Under the pieces are notes generated by a model, which was given only the letters and a program-made list of their open reading frames with translations, did not search any database and was not told the origin of the DNA. A stretch of 64,000 bases of DNA from Youhaiella tibetensis (GTDB lineage Bacteria > Pseudomonadota > Alphaproteobacteria > Rhizobiales > Devosiaceae). The position numbers were made by a program, and so were the translations under genes. Each line of letters starts with the position of its first letter. The first letter of the stretch is position 1. The stretch lies in assembly GCF_008000755.1 (NCBI RefSeq), contig NZ_CP041690.1:3452501-3516500 (forward strand), read 5' to 3'. Shown piece after piece: positions 8,366 to 17,013 of this stretch.

Positions 8366-8808
8366 CCGGCGGGGCGGGCTGCTTGGCGGCCCCGAACTTA
8401 CGCAGCGCGGATGGTGGTGACCTTGCGTGAGCGACCTAACGGTGCTGCTTGGCCATAATCCCGAAACAAGGGAATGCTCCGGCCGGGAAAACGCGCATAT
8501 CTGTCATAAGACGCCTCCCTGTGGCGTGAGCGAAGAAGAAGCTTGTAGCCGAGGGATTCGGGTTTGGGAAGAGGGAAAGAGGGGGGCCCCATGCGCGCGG
8601 CCTCCCCCTCATCCGGCGCTTCGCGACACCTTCTCACCGACGAGGCGAAGGTTGGCGCTTGCCTCTCCGTCCGTGCCCCAGCGAAACCCTCGCCCCGTCG
8701 GGGAGAGGGTGCCCGGCAGGGCGGTGAGGGGAGCCGCACACACCGCACCCCCTACCCCCACATCCCGTCGCCTGCTATCTCTCCCCTCCTCACCATCGCA
8801 GCACCACC
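8366..8808. other. Intergenic region with a long imperfect palindrome
   Basis: This gap separates the divergent exporter and EamA-permease genes and must hold both promoters. The only structure I can see is the inverted repeat at 8605-8731. Open frames across it have no recognisable protein character. Confidence 0.5.
8605..8731. repeat. Palindromic intergenic repeat, family C
   Basis: Imperfect inverted arms of about 48 bp (8605-8652 and 8684-8731) share CCCCTCA-CCG, ACC-CTC and CCGACG-GGCGA-GGTT patterns. The right arm folds internally around CCTCGCCCC GTC GGGGAGAGG. It resembles the other palindromic elements here in size but differs in sequence. Confidence 0.7.
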
Positions 8809-9753
8809 ATGTCACCTCGTCCTCACAACCTTCCGCTCGGCATTCTTGCCGGTATCGGCGCCGGCGCCTTCTGGGGCGGGGTGTTCCTGTTGCCCAAGGT
8901 ATTGCCCGAGTTCTCGCCGTTCGAGCTGACGGTCGGGCGTTACCTCGTCTACGGGCTGGTGTCGCTGATGCTCCTCGCCCCGCAATGGCGGCGGATCGTC
9001 CGGGTGGTCCGGGCCGCCGACTGGGTGGCGCTCGTCCGCCTCTCCATGCTCGGCAACATCGTCTATTACGTCTTCCTGGTCGAAGCGATCCACCTGGGCG
9101 GCATCGCCATCGCCTCGCTGATCGTGGGCCTCATCCCGGTCGTCGTCACCCTTGTCGGCTCGCGCGACCACGGCGCCATCGCGCTCAAGAGCCTCGCCGG
9201 CCCGCTGCTGGTCATTGCGGTGGGCATGGTGCTCATCAACTACGATCTCTTCGCCATCGATCCGGGCGGAGCCGACCCCTGGCTCAAGCTCGTCGGCGTC
9301 ATCTGCGCCGTGGTGGCGCTAGGCTGCTGGTCGGCCTATGCCGTGGGCAATGCCCGCTGGCTGGGCAAGATCCACGCCATCTCGAGCCAGGACTGGTCGC
9401 TGCTGACGGGCCTCGTCACCGGCGGCCTGGCCGTGATCCTGGCAATCCCGGTCTTTGCGCTCTCGACCGGGCACGAAGCCTCCGCCTGGATGAACTTCTG
9501 GATCGGCAACGCCGTCATCGCCATCGGCGCCTCGGTCATCGCCAACAGCCTCTGGAACGCCGCCAGCCGCTTGCTGCCGCTCACGCTTTCCGGCCAGATG
9601 ATCATCTTTGAAACCCTCTTTGCGCTGCTATACGGATTCCTCTTCGAACAGCGCTTCCCCCGGCCGCTCGAAATGCTGGCGATCGCGGCCCTCATCATCG
9701 GCGTCACCTGGTCGGCCCGGCTGCACCAGAGCCACGCCGTTCAGCATCAATAA
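8809..9753 (+). CDS. EamA/DMT-family membrane transporter
   Basis: This 314-residue protein has about ten hydrophobic segments in two EamA halves, starting GILAGIGAGAFWGGVFLLPKV. DMT-superfamily members are mostly metabolite or amino-acid exporters of the inner membrane. The substrate is unknown. The AGE-family epimerase gene starts only 12 bp after its stop, so the two are probably co-transcribed and might serve a sugar-related compound. That link is inference. Confidence 0.88.
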   Translation: MSPRPHNLPLGILAGIGAGAFWGGVFLLPKVLPEFSPFELTVGRYLVYGLVSLMLLAPQWRRIVRVVRAADWVALVRLSMLGNIVYYVFLVEAIHLGGIAIASLIVGLIPVVVTLVGSRDHGAIALKSLAGPLLVIAVGMVLINYDLFAIDPGGADPWLKLVGVICAVVALGCWSAYAVGNARWLGKIHAISSQDWSLLTGLVTGGLAVILAIPVFALSTGHEASAWMNFWIGNAVIAIGASVIANSLWNAASRLLPLTLSGQMIIFETLFALLYGFLFEQRFPRPLEMLAIAALIIGVTWSARLHQSHAVQHQ

Positions 9754-9765
9754 GGCGAGGAGACC

Positions 9766-10998
9766 ATGCCCCAAAACCCGAACTGGACCGACCGGCCCTA
9801 TCACCGGCACTGGCTGATCCAACAGGCCGACGCGCTGTTCGATTTCTTCCAGCAGCCCTCGATCAACCCGGCCGGGGGCTTTTACGAGCTCACCGACGAC
9901 GGCAAGCCGCAGACCTGGCTCAACGGGTTGCGCCAGATCCACGTCACCACGCGCATGGTGCACTGCTTCTCGATCGGGAGCCTACTCGGCCGGCCCGGCT
10001 CGGACGAGATCGTCGACCACGGCCTCTCCTATATCTGGGAGAAGCACCGCGACGCCGAGCATGGCGGCTACATCTGGAGCCTGGACAATACCGGCCTCAA
10101 GGACACCAGCAAACAGGCCTATGGCAACGCCTTCGTGCTGCTGGCCGCCTCGAGCGCCAAGGTCGCCGGGCGCCCTATGGCCGACCAGATCCTTGCCGAC
10201 ATCACCGAAGTCATCAACACGCGCTTCTGGGAAGAAGCCAATGGCGCGGTGACCGAGGAATTCAACCGCGACTGGTCCCCGATCAGCAATTATCGCGGCC
10301 AGAATTCCAACATGCACCTGACCGAGGCGCTGATGGCCGCCTTCGAGGCTACGGGCGACCGCTCATACCTCGACAAGGCCGAGCGCATCGCCGACCTCAT
10401 CATCAACCGCAATGCCCGCAAGCTCGGCTGGCGCGTGGCCGAGCACTTCGACTCCAACTGGGTGCTCGATGAAGGTTATCGCGGCGCCGACATGTTCCGC
10501 CCCGCCGGCACCACGCCCGGCCACTGGCTCGAATGGGCGCGCCTGTGCCTGCAGCTCTGGGTCCTGGGCGGCAAGAAGATCGATTGGCTCAGGGAAGCGG
10601 CGCAGGGCCTTTTCAAGGCATCGATCGAGCTGGGCTGGGACTCTTCGCGCGGCGGCTTCTATTACACCCTCGACTGGCAGAACCAGCCGGCGCTCAAGCA
10701 GAAGCTCTGGTGGCCGGTCAGCGAAGCCATCGGCGCCGCCACCTTCCTCAAGGCCCATGTCGGCGGGGACTATTACGAAGACTGGTACCGCCGCCTCTGG
10801 GACTTCGCCGCCAACCACCTGATCGACATCGACAACGGCGGCTGGCACCCCGAGCTCACCGAAGACCTCAAGGTCGGCTCGAGCCTCTTCGAGGGCAAGC
10901 CCGACATCTACCACGCCCTCCAGGCCTGCCTCATCCCGCTCTTCCCCGCCGAAGGCAGCCTCACCAGGTCCATTGTCGAGAGCGGCGGTCGGATCTAG
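9766..10998 (+). CDS. AGE-family sugar epimerase/isomerase
   Basis: This 410-residue soluble protein has the alpha6/alpha6-barrel features of the N-acylglucosamine 2-epimerase family, including an N-terminal WL-NGLRQIHVTTRMVH segment, FNRDW (about residue 166) and HLTEALMAA-EATGD (about 185). The closest known types by overall pattern are mannose isomerase and YihS-type sulfoquinovose/mannose isomerase, which convert aldoses to ketoses or epimerise at C2. AAGGCGAGGAG sits just upstream of the ATG. It follows the EamA permease gene, and a family A repeat lies downstream. The exact sugar is unresolved. Confidence 0.82.
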   Translation: MPQNPNWTDRPYHRHWLIQQADALFDFFQQPSINPAGGFYELTDDGKPQTWLNGLRQIHVTTRMVHCFSIGSLLGRPGSDEIVDHGLSYIWEKHRDAEHGGYIWSLDNTGLKDTSKQAYGNAFVLLAASSAKVAGRPMADQILADITEVINTRFWEEANGAVTEEFNRDWSPISNYRGQNSNMHLTEALMAAFEATGDRSYLDKAERIADLIINRNARKLGWRVAEHFDSNWVLDEGYRGADMFRPAGTTPGHWLEWARLCLQLWVLGGKKIDWLREAAQGLFKASIELGWDSSRGGFYYTLDWQNQPALKQKLWWPVSEAIGAATFLKAHVGGDYYEDWYRRLWDFAANHLIDIDNGGWHPELTEDLKVGSSLFEGKPDIYHALQACLIPLFPAEGSLTRSIVESGGRI

Positions 10999-11014
10999 CG
11001 CTGGGACCATTCGC

Positions 11015-11111
11015 CCCTCAACCTCTCCCCACAAAGGGGAGGGAAGCCGTGGAGCGAGATCGAGCCGGCAGGTCTCCCTCCCCCTTGTGGGGAGGGAACA
11101 GGGGTGGGGGG
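11015..11111. repeat. Palindromic intergenic repeat, family A, copy 2
   Basis: Arms with CCTCTCCCCACAAAGGGGAGGG and the inverse CCCTCCCCCTTGTGGGGAGG surround a core with CGAGATCGAGCC and GCAGGTCT. The core matches copy 1 in the opposite orientation, so the element is directional. Confidence 0.85.
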
Positions 11112-11236
11112 AAGCACGCAACCCGATCCCGGTTAACCCAACATGCGATTCTCGCATGCCTCCTCTACGCTTTGAGCCCTACCGCTTCGGTGCGGTCTGC
11201 GCCATTTAAGCAGCGTACAAGGAAGGACCGAAACAG

Positions 11237-11380
11237 ATGAACATCCGCCAGAAACTCGCCCAGTTCGCCCAGTATCAGCAGACCGTCCGTGAGCTCTCCG
11301 CTCTCGACAACCGTCAGCTCAAGGACCTCGGCATCACCCGGGCAGACATCAAGACCATCGCTCGCGGCGCAGCGCTCTAA
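11237..11380 (+). CDS. DUF1127 small protein
   Basis: This 47-residue protein has the RELSALDNRQLKDLGITRAD motif of DUF1127 proteins. These short arginine-rich proteins of alphaproteobacteria have been linked in some species to RNA turnover and phosphate or carbon stress responses. GGAAGGACC precedes the ATG. A short hairpin, CATGCGA TTC TCGCATG, lies about 80 bp upstream, and an intrinsic terminator follows, so it is a single-gene unit. Confidence 0.9.
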   Translation: MNIRQKLAQFAQYQQTVRELSALDNRQLKDLGITRADIKTIARGAAL

Positions 11381-11411
11381 CCAGCAGCTACCGAAACAGC
11401 GATACCGAACG

Positions 11412-11440
11412 AAGGCGCCCGCAAGGCGCCTTTTGTTTTT
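11412..11440 (+). terminator. Intrinsic terminator after the DUF1127 gene
   Basis: The hairpin AAGGCGCC-CGCAA-GGCGCCTT is followed by TTTTGTTTTT, 31 bp beyond the stop codon. Confidence 0.92.
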
Positions 11441-11517
11441 GGGGCCGGCAAACACGGTTCACGTCCGCTTAACCCTAGCCCCGCAATTCTCCCCATCGCG
11501 CCCCGCCGCAAGGCAGA

Positions 11518-12831
11518 ATGCCCGCTGGAATCCATCCCTCGGGCAAGCCCATGTCTCTGGTCCACACAACCGACTCCGCGGCCCTCGCCGGCCGCGCCGC
11601 CGGCGCGGAATATATCCAGGCACGCGCGCGCGCCTGGTTGCCCCTCATGGTGGCCGCATGGATCTTCTCGGGCGGCATCATTCTCTTCGAGCCCTCGTTC
11701 TACGAGTTCCTGTTCCTGCCCGTGCTCGGTCTCGCCATCCTGGCGGGGATGCGCCTCTATCGCTCGACCCTGCCGCTCCTGGTGCTGACCATCGCCTTCG
11801 TGCCCTTCTCGCTGATCGCCGCCTTCCAGGTGGTCAACATCGAGATGTCCCAGGCCTTCATCTTCGCCATCGTCACCATCTTCCTGCTGCTCACCACCTA
11901 TTTCGCCGCCAACTACGTGGCCGTCGACACTCACCGGCGCATGCGGGCGATCATCATCGCCTATGCCGCTATCGCGGTGATCTCGAGCGTGATCGGGGTG
12001 CTGGGCTACCTGCACCTGGTGCCCAATGGCGACCTGTTCCTGCTCTATGGCCGCGTCAAGGCCATGTTCAAGGACCCCAACGTCTTCGGCCCGTTCCTCA
12101 TACTGCCGGCCATCTACGCCCTGCAGCGCATCCTCATGACCCGCGACTTGAAGCGCATGCTCGTCGCAGGCGCCATCTTCATGATCATCCTCGTCGGCGT
12201 CTTCGCCAGCTTCTCGCGCGCCGCCTGGGGCAATTTCGCCGCCGCCTCGCTCCTCTGCTTCCTCATGGTGTTCCTGCTCGAAGCCGGCGTTCGCGACAAG
12301 GTGCGCCAGATCATGCTCGCCCTGGCGGGCGGCGCCGCGCTCATCGTGCTGCTCGCCGGCATCATCAGCACCCCGGCCTTCAATTCCCTCTTCGAGACCC
12401 GCGCCAGCGTCACCCAGGACTACGACACCGGCGAAACCGGCCGTCTCGGACGCCAGGGTTACGCCTTCGATCTGGCGCTCCAGCACCCCTGGGGCCTGGG
12501 GCCGATGGAGTTCGGCACGCTCGAAATCGCCGAGGCGCCCCACAACAGCTACGTGACGGTCCTGCACCATTACGGCTGGGGCGGCGGCCTGGCCTATTAC
12601 CTGCTGATCATCCTCACGCTCTGGCGCGGCTTCTGGGGCCTGCGCTTCAAGGCCAACCGCCTGCTGCTGATCCCGCTGCTGGCGACCTATGTCCCCCTCG
12701 TGGTCGAGGCGGCCATCATCGACATCGACCACTGGCGCCACTATTTCCTCATTGTCGGGCTCATCTGGGGCGTCACCACCTTCAACGCCGCCGACCAGCC
12801 GCGGCGCGACCGCGAGGCGGCCCTCATCTAG
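11518..12831 (+). CDS. O-antigen ligase/Wzy-like membrane protein
   Basis: This 437-residue protein has about 10-12 membrane spans and the hallmark of the O-antigen ligase/polymerase family. That is a short SRAAW motif after a membrane span (about residue 236), followed by a large periplasmic loop with RLGRQGYAFDLALQHPWGLGP and HNSYV. Such proteins attach or polymerise surface polysaccharide units at the periplasmic face. The ATG at 11518 has AAGG about 5 bp upstream. An in-frame ATG at 11551 (MSLVHTTDS) is an alternative. No other polysaccharide genes are adjacent. A Wzx-like flippase and a GT8 enzyme lie elsewhere in the window. Confidence 0.85.
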   Translation: MPAGIHPSGKPMSLVHTTDSAALAGRAAGAEYIQARARAWLPLMVAAWIFSGGIILFEPSFYEFLFLPVLGLAILAGMRLYRSTLPLLVLTIAFVPFSLIAAFQVVNIEMSQAFIFAIVTIFLLLTTYFAANYVAVDTHRRMRAIIIAYAAIAVISSVIGVLGYLHLVPNGDLFLLYGRVKAMFKDPNVFGPFLILPAIYALQRILMTRDLKRMLVAGAIFMIILVGVFASFSRAAWGNFAAASLLCFLMVFLLEAGVRDKVRQIMLALAGGAALIVLLAGIISTPAFNSLFETRASVTQDYDTGETGRLGRQGYAFDLALQHPWGLGPMEFGTLEIAEAPHNSYVTVLHHYGWGGGLAYYLLIILTLWRGFWGLRFKANRLLLIPLLATYVPLVVEAAIIDIDHWRHYFLIVGLIWGVTTFNAADQPRRDREAALI

Positions 12832-12928
12832 CCGCTGCCCTTGCACGGCGCAAAAACTGCTGATCCAATATGGCCCTGGAAGCGTTGTACTTTCCCACGC
12901 TGCTTTTGGACCGGCCCAGGATCTCGCA

Positions 12929-13909
12929 ATGCCAGGCTCGCCGATCATCGAACTGCGCAATCTCGGCAAGCACTACGGCAACACCGTCGCGCTCGACGAC
13001 ATCAACCTGGATATCCTCGACAACGAAGCCTTCGCCCTGCTCGGGCCGAACGGAGCGGGCAAGACCACCCTGCTTCATATCCTCTGCTCGATCCTCACCC
13101 CGGATTCGGGCACCGCCACCATCGCCGGGTTCGACGTCGTCCGGCAGCCGCTGCGCGCCCGCAAGAATCTCGGCGTCGTCTTCCAGGAGCCGAGCCTGGA
13201 CGACCGACTGACCGTCTACGAAAACCTCGATTTCCACTGCCTGATCTACCAGGTGCCCGCCCGCGAGCGGAAACGGCGCATCGCCGAAGTGCTCGAACTG
13301 GTCGAGCTTTCCGACTGGCGCGACAAGCTCGTCCGTACCCTCTCTTCGGGCATGAAGCGGCGCCTCGAGATCGCGCGCGCCCTCGTCCACGATTCCCGCA
13401 TCGTCTTCCTCGACGAACCCACCGTCGGGCTCGACGTGCAGTCGCGCGCCCGCATCTGGGGCTACCTCGATGAACTGCGCAAACGCCGCCAGCTCACCCT
13501 CGTGGTCACCACCCACTACATCGAGGAAGTGGAGAATTGCGACCGGGTCTGCATCATCGACCAGGGCCGCATCATGGCCATCGGCACCCCGGCGGGTCTC
13601 AAGAGCGACTATGGCCACCAATCCCTGCGCGTGGTCCCCATCGACGCCGATGCCCTGGGCGAGATCCGCGCCGCCTATCCCGAGGCGGGCCAGCAGGACG
13701 ACGAACTCGTCATGCCCGTTCCCGATGATCGCTTCGCCGGCGCGTTCCTGGCGCGCTACGGCAACCGGGTGAAGGAATTCGTCCTCGATACGCCAAGCCT
13801 CGAACAGGTGTTCCTGGCGCTGACCGGCCGCGCCCTGCGCGACAAGGAGGCCTCGGGCCGCGAGCGCACCTATGCCTTCGGCCGCCGCGGCGGTGAACAC
13901 ACCCGATAA
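12929..13909 (+). CDS. ABC-2 type transporter ATPase of the PQQ cluster
   Basis: This 326-residue cytoplasmic ATPase shows Walker [13 protein letters not shown] (about residue 40), signature LSSGMKRRLEIARAL (about 140) and Walker B IVFLDEPTVGLD (about 157). The C-terminal extension is typical of DrrA/NodI-type exporter ATPases. The ATG at 12929 (MPGSPIIEL) gives the expected N-terminus. The longer open frame upstream overlaps the O-antigen-ligase gene. The permease gene follows at once. Similar ATPase-permease pairs accompany PQQ alcohol-dehydrogenase loci in Pseudomonas (pedC-like), so a role in that oxidation system is likely but its cargo is unknown. Confidence 0.88.
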   Translation: MPGSPIIELRNLGKHYGNTVALDDINLDILDNEAFALLGPNGAGKTTLLHILCSILTPDSGTATIAGFDVVRQPLRARKNLGVVFQEPSLDDRLTVYENLDFHCLIYQVPARERKRRIAEVLELVELSDWRDKLVRTLSSGMKRRLEIARALVHDSRIVFLDEPTVGLDVQSRARIWGYLDELRKRRQLTLVVTTHYIEEVENCDRVCIIDQGRIMAIGTPAGLKSDYGHQSLRVVPIDADALGEIRAAYPEAGQQDDELVMPVPDDRFAGAFLARYGNRVKEFVLDTPSLEQVFLALTGRALRDKEASGRERTYAFGRRGGEHTR

Positions 13910-13920
13910 AGGAGATCGCC

Positions 13921-14721
13921 TTGCATCTGCTCGGAGGGGTCTATGCCATCTGGCTGCGCGAGGTGAAGCGCGCCCTGCGCGATCGCGGCCAGCTCATCGG
14001 CGGCATCAGCCGCCCCCTGCTCTGGGTGCTCATCATGGGCATAGGCCTCAACCCCTATTTCCGCGGCGAGATCTACGGCGAAGTCCGCTTCGTCGTGCCC
14101 TATACCTACCTCCAGTTCATCTTCCCTGCCGTCATCGTCCTCAACATCATGTACACCTCCGTGCAATCGGCGGTGTCGGTGATCTGGGATCGCGAATTCG
14201 GTTTCCTGCGCGAAGTGCTGGTCTCGCCCATGCCGCGCAGCCTCATCCTCTTCGGCAAGATCCTGGGCGGCACCACCGTTGCCGTGCTCCACGGCTGCCT
14301 CGTCCTCATCCTCGCGCGCTTCGCCGACGTCACCTTCGGCCTCGACCAGTTGCTCAAGGGCCTGGGCCTGATGGCGCTCCTCGCCTTCGGGCTCACCTCG
14401 CTCGGGGTCATCATCGCCAATCGCGTGCGCAGCTTTGAGGGCTTCGGCGTCTTTTCGAACGCCATCATCCTGCCCCTCTACTTCACCTCGAGCTCGATCT
14501 TCCCGCTCGATCCGGCGCTCTCGCGCGCCCAGATGACGGTGATCTATCCCGAGTGGCTCATCGTGCTGGTTACCTGGAACCCCATCACTTACGCGGTCGA
14601 TGCCCTGCGTGGCGTCTTCCTCAACTTCAACCAGTTCGACCCCATGCTCGGGCCCACCATCATCCTCGCCATGGCCGTTGGGTTCTTCCTCATCGCCCTC
14701 TGGGAATTCCAGAGGAACTGA
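13921..14721 (+). CDS. ABC-2 type transporter permease of the PQQ cluster
   Basis: This 266-residue protein has six hydrophobic segments and an NodJ/DrrB-like layout, beginning YAIWLREVKRALRDRGQL. It forms the membrane part of an exporter with the preceding ATPase. It starts with TTG at 13921. The choice is supported by AAAGGAGAT 4 bp before it, which overlaps the ATPase stop, and no ATG lies nearby in frame. The binding-protein-like gene follows 3 bp after its stop. Confidence 0.88.
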   Translation: MHLLGGVYAIWLREVKRALRDRGQLIGGISRPLLWVLIMGIGLNPYFRGEIYGEVRFVVPYTYLQFIFPAVIVLNIMYTSVQSAVSVIWDREFGFLREVLVSPMPRSLILFGKILGGTTVAVLHGCLVLILARFADVTFGLDQLLKGLGLMALLAFGLTSLGVIIANRVRSFEGFGVFSNAIILPLYFTSSSIFPLDPALSRAQMTVIYPEWLIVLVTWNPITYAVDALRGVFLNFNQFDPMLGPTIILAMAVGFFLIALWEFQRN

Positions 14722-14724
14722 CCC

Positions 14725-15597
14725 GTGTCCGGACCCGACGACATCGACCGACCGACGGGCCTCCAGCGCGTTTTTGGCTCGCGCCTCTGGCGCGACCTGT
14801 TGATCGTCGCCGTCATCGTCGCGCCGCTGAGCCTGGTCTACCTGTTGCCGACCGACACTTCGCTCGCCGAGGTCCAGCGTCGCGGCGTCCTGACCGCCTG
14901 CGTGCCCACGTCCTATCCGCCCCTCGTCATGGAAGGGAACGACCCGGGCTTCGATATCCGCATGCTCGAGGAAATAGCCAGGCGGCTCGGCGTTGCCCTG
15001 CAGCTCAACGTCAACCCCGCCATCGGGCAGGACTTCAACCCGCGCAACTGGCGCGTCAACCGCGCCCAGTGCGAAATCCTGGGCGGCGGCGTGGTCGTCT
15101 CCGCCCAGACGCGCTCGTTCCTCGAGACGATCAGCACCGACGTCCAGACCGGCTGGGCCCTGGTTTCCCGCAATGGTCCGGACCTGCCCAGAGGCGCCAG
15201 GGTCGGCATCTTCCCGGGCACCGGGGGGCTCGACCGCGTCGCCCTCTCCGCCCTCATGCGCCAGAACGGCATTGCCGTTTCCCTGCTGCCCTCCGCCGCC
15301 GCCCTCGAGGCCGCCATCGCCTCGGGCGCGGTCGACGCGGGAATCACCGAGAGCCTGGGCGCGCGCGGCATCGCCAGGACCCATCCCGACTGGACCGTCG
15401 CCTGGCTCCCGGCGCCCTCGGCGCGCTACGCCCTCGGCTACGGCTTGTGGAAAGGCGATCTCATGCTCAAGCGGCGCCTCGCCGCCATATTGGGCGACCT
15501 CGAGCGGGAGGGCTTCGTAAGCGACCTCGAGACGCAATATGGCATCCTGCCCATCGAGACGACCGCAGCGCTGGGCGGGGAGGCCAAGGCCCCATGA
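14725..15597 (+). CDS. Membrane-anchored substrate-binding-like protein of PQQ cluster
   Basis: The 290-residue protein starts with GTG. It has one N-terminal membrane helix (about residues 27-46) and then a family 3 solute-binding fold starting VQRRGVLTACVPTSYPPL and GFDIRMLEEIARRLGV. Proteins of this kind are found beside quinoprotein dehydrogenase genes (MoxJ/XoxJ-like group), where they are proposed to help enzyme maturation or signalling. Its stop overlaps the start of the next gene by ATGA. It differs from the second binding protein at 18875 in being anchored and in lying next to the exporter genes. Confidence 0.78.
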   Translation: MSGPDDIDRPTGLQRVFGSRLWRDLLIVAVIVAPLSLVYLLPTDTSLAEVQRRGVLTACVPTSYPPLVMEGNDPGFDIRMLEEIARRLGVALQLNVNPAIGQDFNPRNWRVNRAQCEILGGGVVVSAQTRSFLETISTDVQTGWALVSRNGPDLPRGARVGIFPGTGGLDRVALSALMRQNGIAVSLLPSAAALEAAIASGAVDAGITESLGARGIARTHPDWTVAWLPAPSARYALGYGLWKGDLMLKRRLAAILGDLEREGFVSDLETQYGILPIETTAALGGEAKAP

Positions 15598-16211
15598 ACT
15601 TTCTCAACGACCTCTCGCTGTCCCAGATCGTGACGCGCCTTGCCGGCTACCTGATCGTGGTCACCATTCACGGGCTGACCGTTGCCGGCCTCGCCACGTT
15701 CCTTGGCGACCGCGACCCCGCCCAGGCGGGGCGGCTCACCATCAATCCCATCCCGCACGTCTCCTTTCCGGGCCTCATCGCGGCGATCCTCTTCCAGCCG
15801 AGCTGGATGCGCCCGCTGGCGCTCGAACCCGGCGTCATGCGCGGCGGGCGGCTGGCGCTCGTCCTCGTCTACGCGGTCGGCCTCGCCGTGATCCTTGCCG
15901 TCGTCCCCCTGCTGATGCCGCTGCGGGTCTGGCTCTCGACGCTTCTTACCGGCACCGCGGCCGTCTCGGTGCTCGGCGTCATCGACGCCGCCCAGCGGCT
16001 CGGCATCTGGTTCGTGCTGCTCAACGCCCTGCCGCTTCCCGCCCTCACCGGCTCGCTGCTGCTTCAGGCCGCCTATCCCGCCAGCATCGACCGCATCCGC
16101 CGGGCGGAGCTGCCGGCCATGCTGATTTTCCTCGTGGTTCTGGGAACCGGTTGGTTCGAGAACGCGTTAAGCCCACTGCAACTGGGCTTGGGTCGTCTGC
16201 TGATGAACTGA
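15594..16211 (+). CDS. Degenerate site-2-protease-like (M50) membrane protein
   Basis: The 205-residue protein has about five membrane spans. The segment GDRDPAQAGRLTINPIPHV (residues 38-56) closely matches the GDPTARRLGRLTLNPLPHID stretch of M50B site-2 proteases. The catalytic residues are gone: the HExxH position reads HGLTV (residues 26-30) and the NxxPxPxLDG position reads NALPLPALTG (from about residue 143), so the second His, the Glu and the Asp are all missing. It may be an inactive scaffold for the neighbouring exporter or dehydrogenase. The start overlaps the previous stop (ATGA), so it belongs to the operon. Confidence 0.72.
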   Translation: MNFLNDLSLSQIVTRLAGYLIVVTIHGLTVAGLATFLGDRDPAQAGRLTINPIPHVSFPGLIAAILFQPSWMRPLALEPGVMRGGRLALVLVYAVGLAVILAVVPLLMPLRVWLSTLLTGTAAVSVLGVIDAAQRLGIWFVLLNALPLPALTGSLLLQAAYPASIDRIRRAELPAMLIFLVVLGTGWFENALSPLQLGLGRLLMN

Positions 16212-16361
16212 GCGCGTTGCCATAGTGGCGGGCCCATGAATGGGTTTGAGGGGCCTAGTGTTCTCTGCTCCACCAGAGTTCCAGTCCAATATCTGCGGGT
16301 ACGAGCCTTTCCATCGCGGCGCCGAGTGCGGGGCCGTTCCACCATGGTGTAGGAGGAAATC

Positions 16362-16931
16362 TTGCCACTCCCCAACAGACTGATCGCAGGCCTGGCGGCG
16401 CTGATTGCCGGAACGGCCCTGCAAGGAAGCGCCATCGCAGCCGATGGCCATTTCACGGCCGAGCAGGCGGCGCGCGGCCAGACCCAGTACAACTCCAATT
16501 GCGGTTCCTGCCATGGCATGCAGCTGGAAGGCGGCGTGGGACCGACGCTCAAGGGCGTCGACTTCCTGGGCAACTGGGGCACCGCCGGCGGCATCTACGA
16601 CTACTTCTCGGTCGCCATGCCTCCGACCGCCCCCGGCAAGCTCGGGGAAGACGTCTATGTCGATATCCTCGCCTACATCCTGAGCGTCAACGGCCTGGCC
16701 GCCGGCAGCGAGGAGATGACCGCCGACGCCTCGGTGATGAACGCCATCAACCTGACTGAAGCGGCGGCAGCCAACGCCGGTGCAGCGTCCGCTCAGACCG
16801 CCACGACCGCCGAAGTCCAGTTCGAGGGTCCGGTTCCACAGGCCTTCACCTTCGGCAAGTCGCTGCCCACCAAGCAGCCCGACGGGTCCGTCCAGGACGT
16901 CGTTTCCGGCAGCGCCGCTGCCAATCCGTGA
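16362..16931 (+). CDS. Periplasmic c-type cytochrome
   Basis: This 189-residue protein has a signal peptide (to about residue 27, ending IAA), one heme-binding CGSCH (about residue 47) and an AMPP segment (about residue 86) whose Met is the likely axial ligand. The C-terminal 65 residues are Ala/Thr/Pro-rich without a recognised domain. It starts with TTG at 16362, supported by AGGAGGA 5 bp upstream. It lies directly before the PQQ dehydrogenase gene and is the likely electron acceptor that carries electrons to a terminal oxidase. Confidence 0.88.
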   Translation: MPLPNRLIAGLAALIAGTALQGSAIAADGHFTAEQAARGQTQYNSNCGSCHGMQLEGGVGPTLKGVDFLGNWGTAGGIYDYFSVAMPPTAPGKLGEDVYVDILAYILSVNGLAAGSEEMTADASVMNAINLTEAAAANAGAASAQTATTAEVQFEGPVPQAFTFGKSLPTKQPDGSVQDVVSGSAAANP

Positions 16932-16938
16932 CCGTTTC

Positions 16939-16958
16939 GCCGGCGGATAACCGCCGGC
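16939..16958 (+). other. Stem-loop between cytochrome and dehydrogenase genes
   Basis: A perfect hairpin, GCCGGCGG-ATAA-CCGCCGGC, lies 8 bp after the cytochrome stop. No T-run follows. It may mark a processing or attenuation point that separates expression of the two genes. Confidence 0.55.
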
Positions 16959-17013
16959 TCGATCGACGGCCTGTTTCGGACCGCCGTGGCTAAATCATAC
17001 CGGGAGATCCCTG

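Noticed and set aside
8427-9611. 394-codon open frame that begins in the repeat region before the EamA gene
   Set aside because: Its first part is repeat DNA and the rest is out of frame with the EamA permease, which has clear membrane segments.
13870-15537. 555-codon open frame on the minus strand across the PQQ transporter genes
   Set aside because: It has an acidic low-complexity translation and crosses three well-supported genes and their ribosome sites.
12859-16310. CCAATAT word near the start of the PQQ cluster (12865) and before the cytochrome gene (16289)
   Set aside because: Only seven bases are shared and the flanks differ, so it is too weak to call a regulator site.
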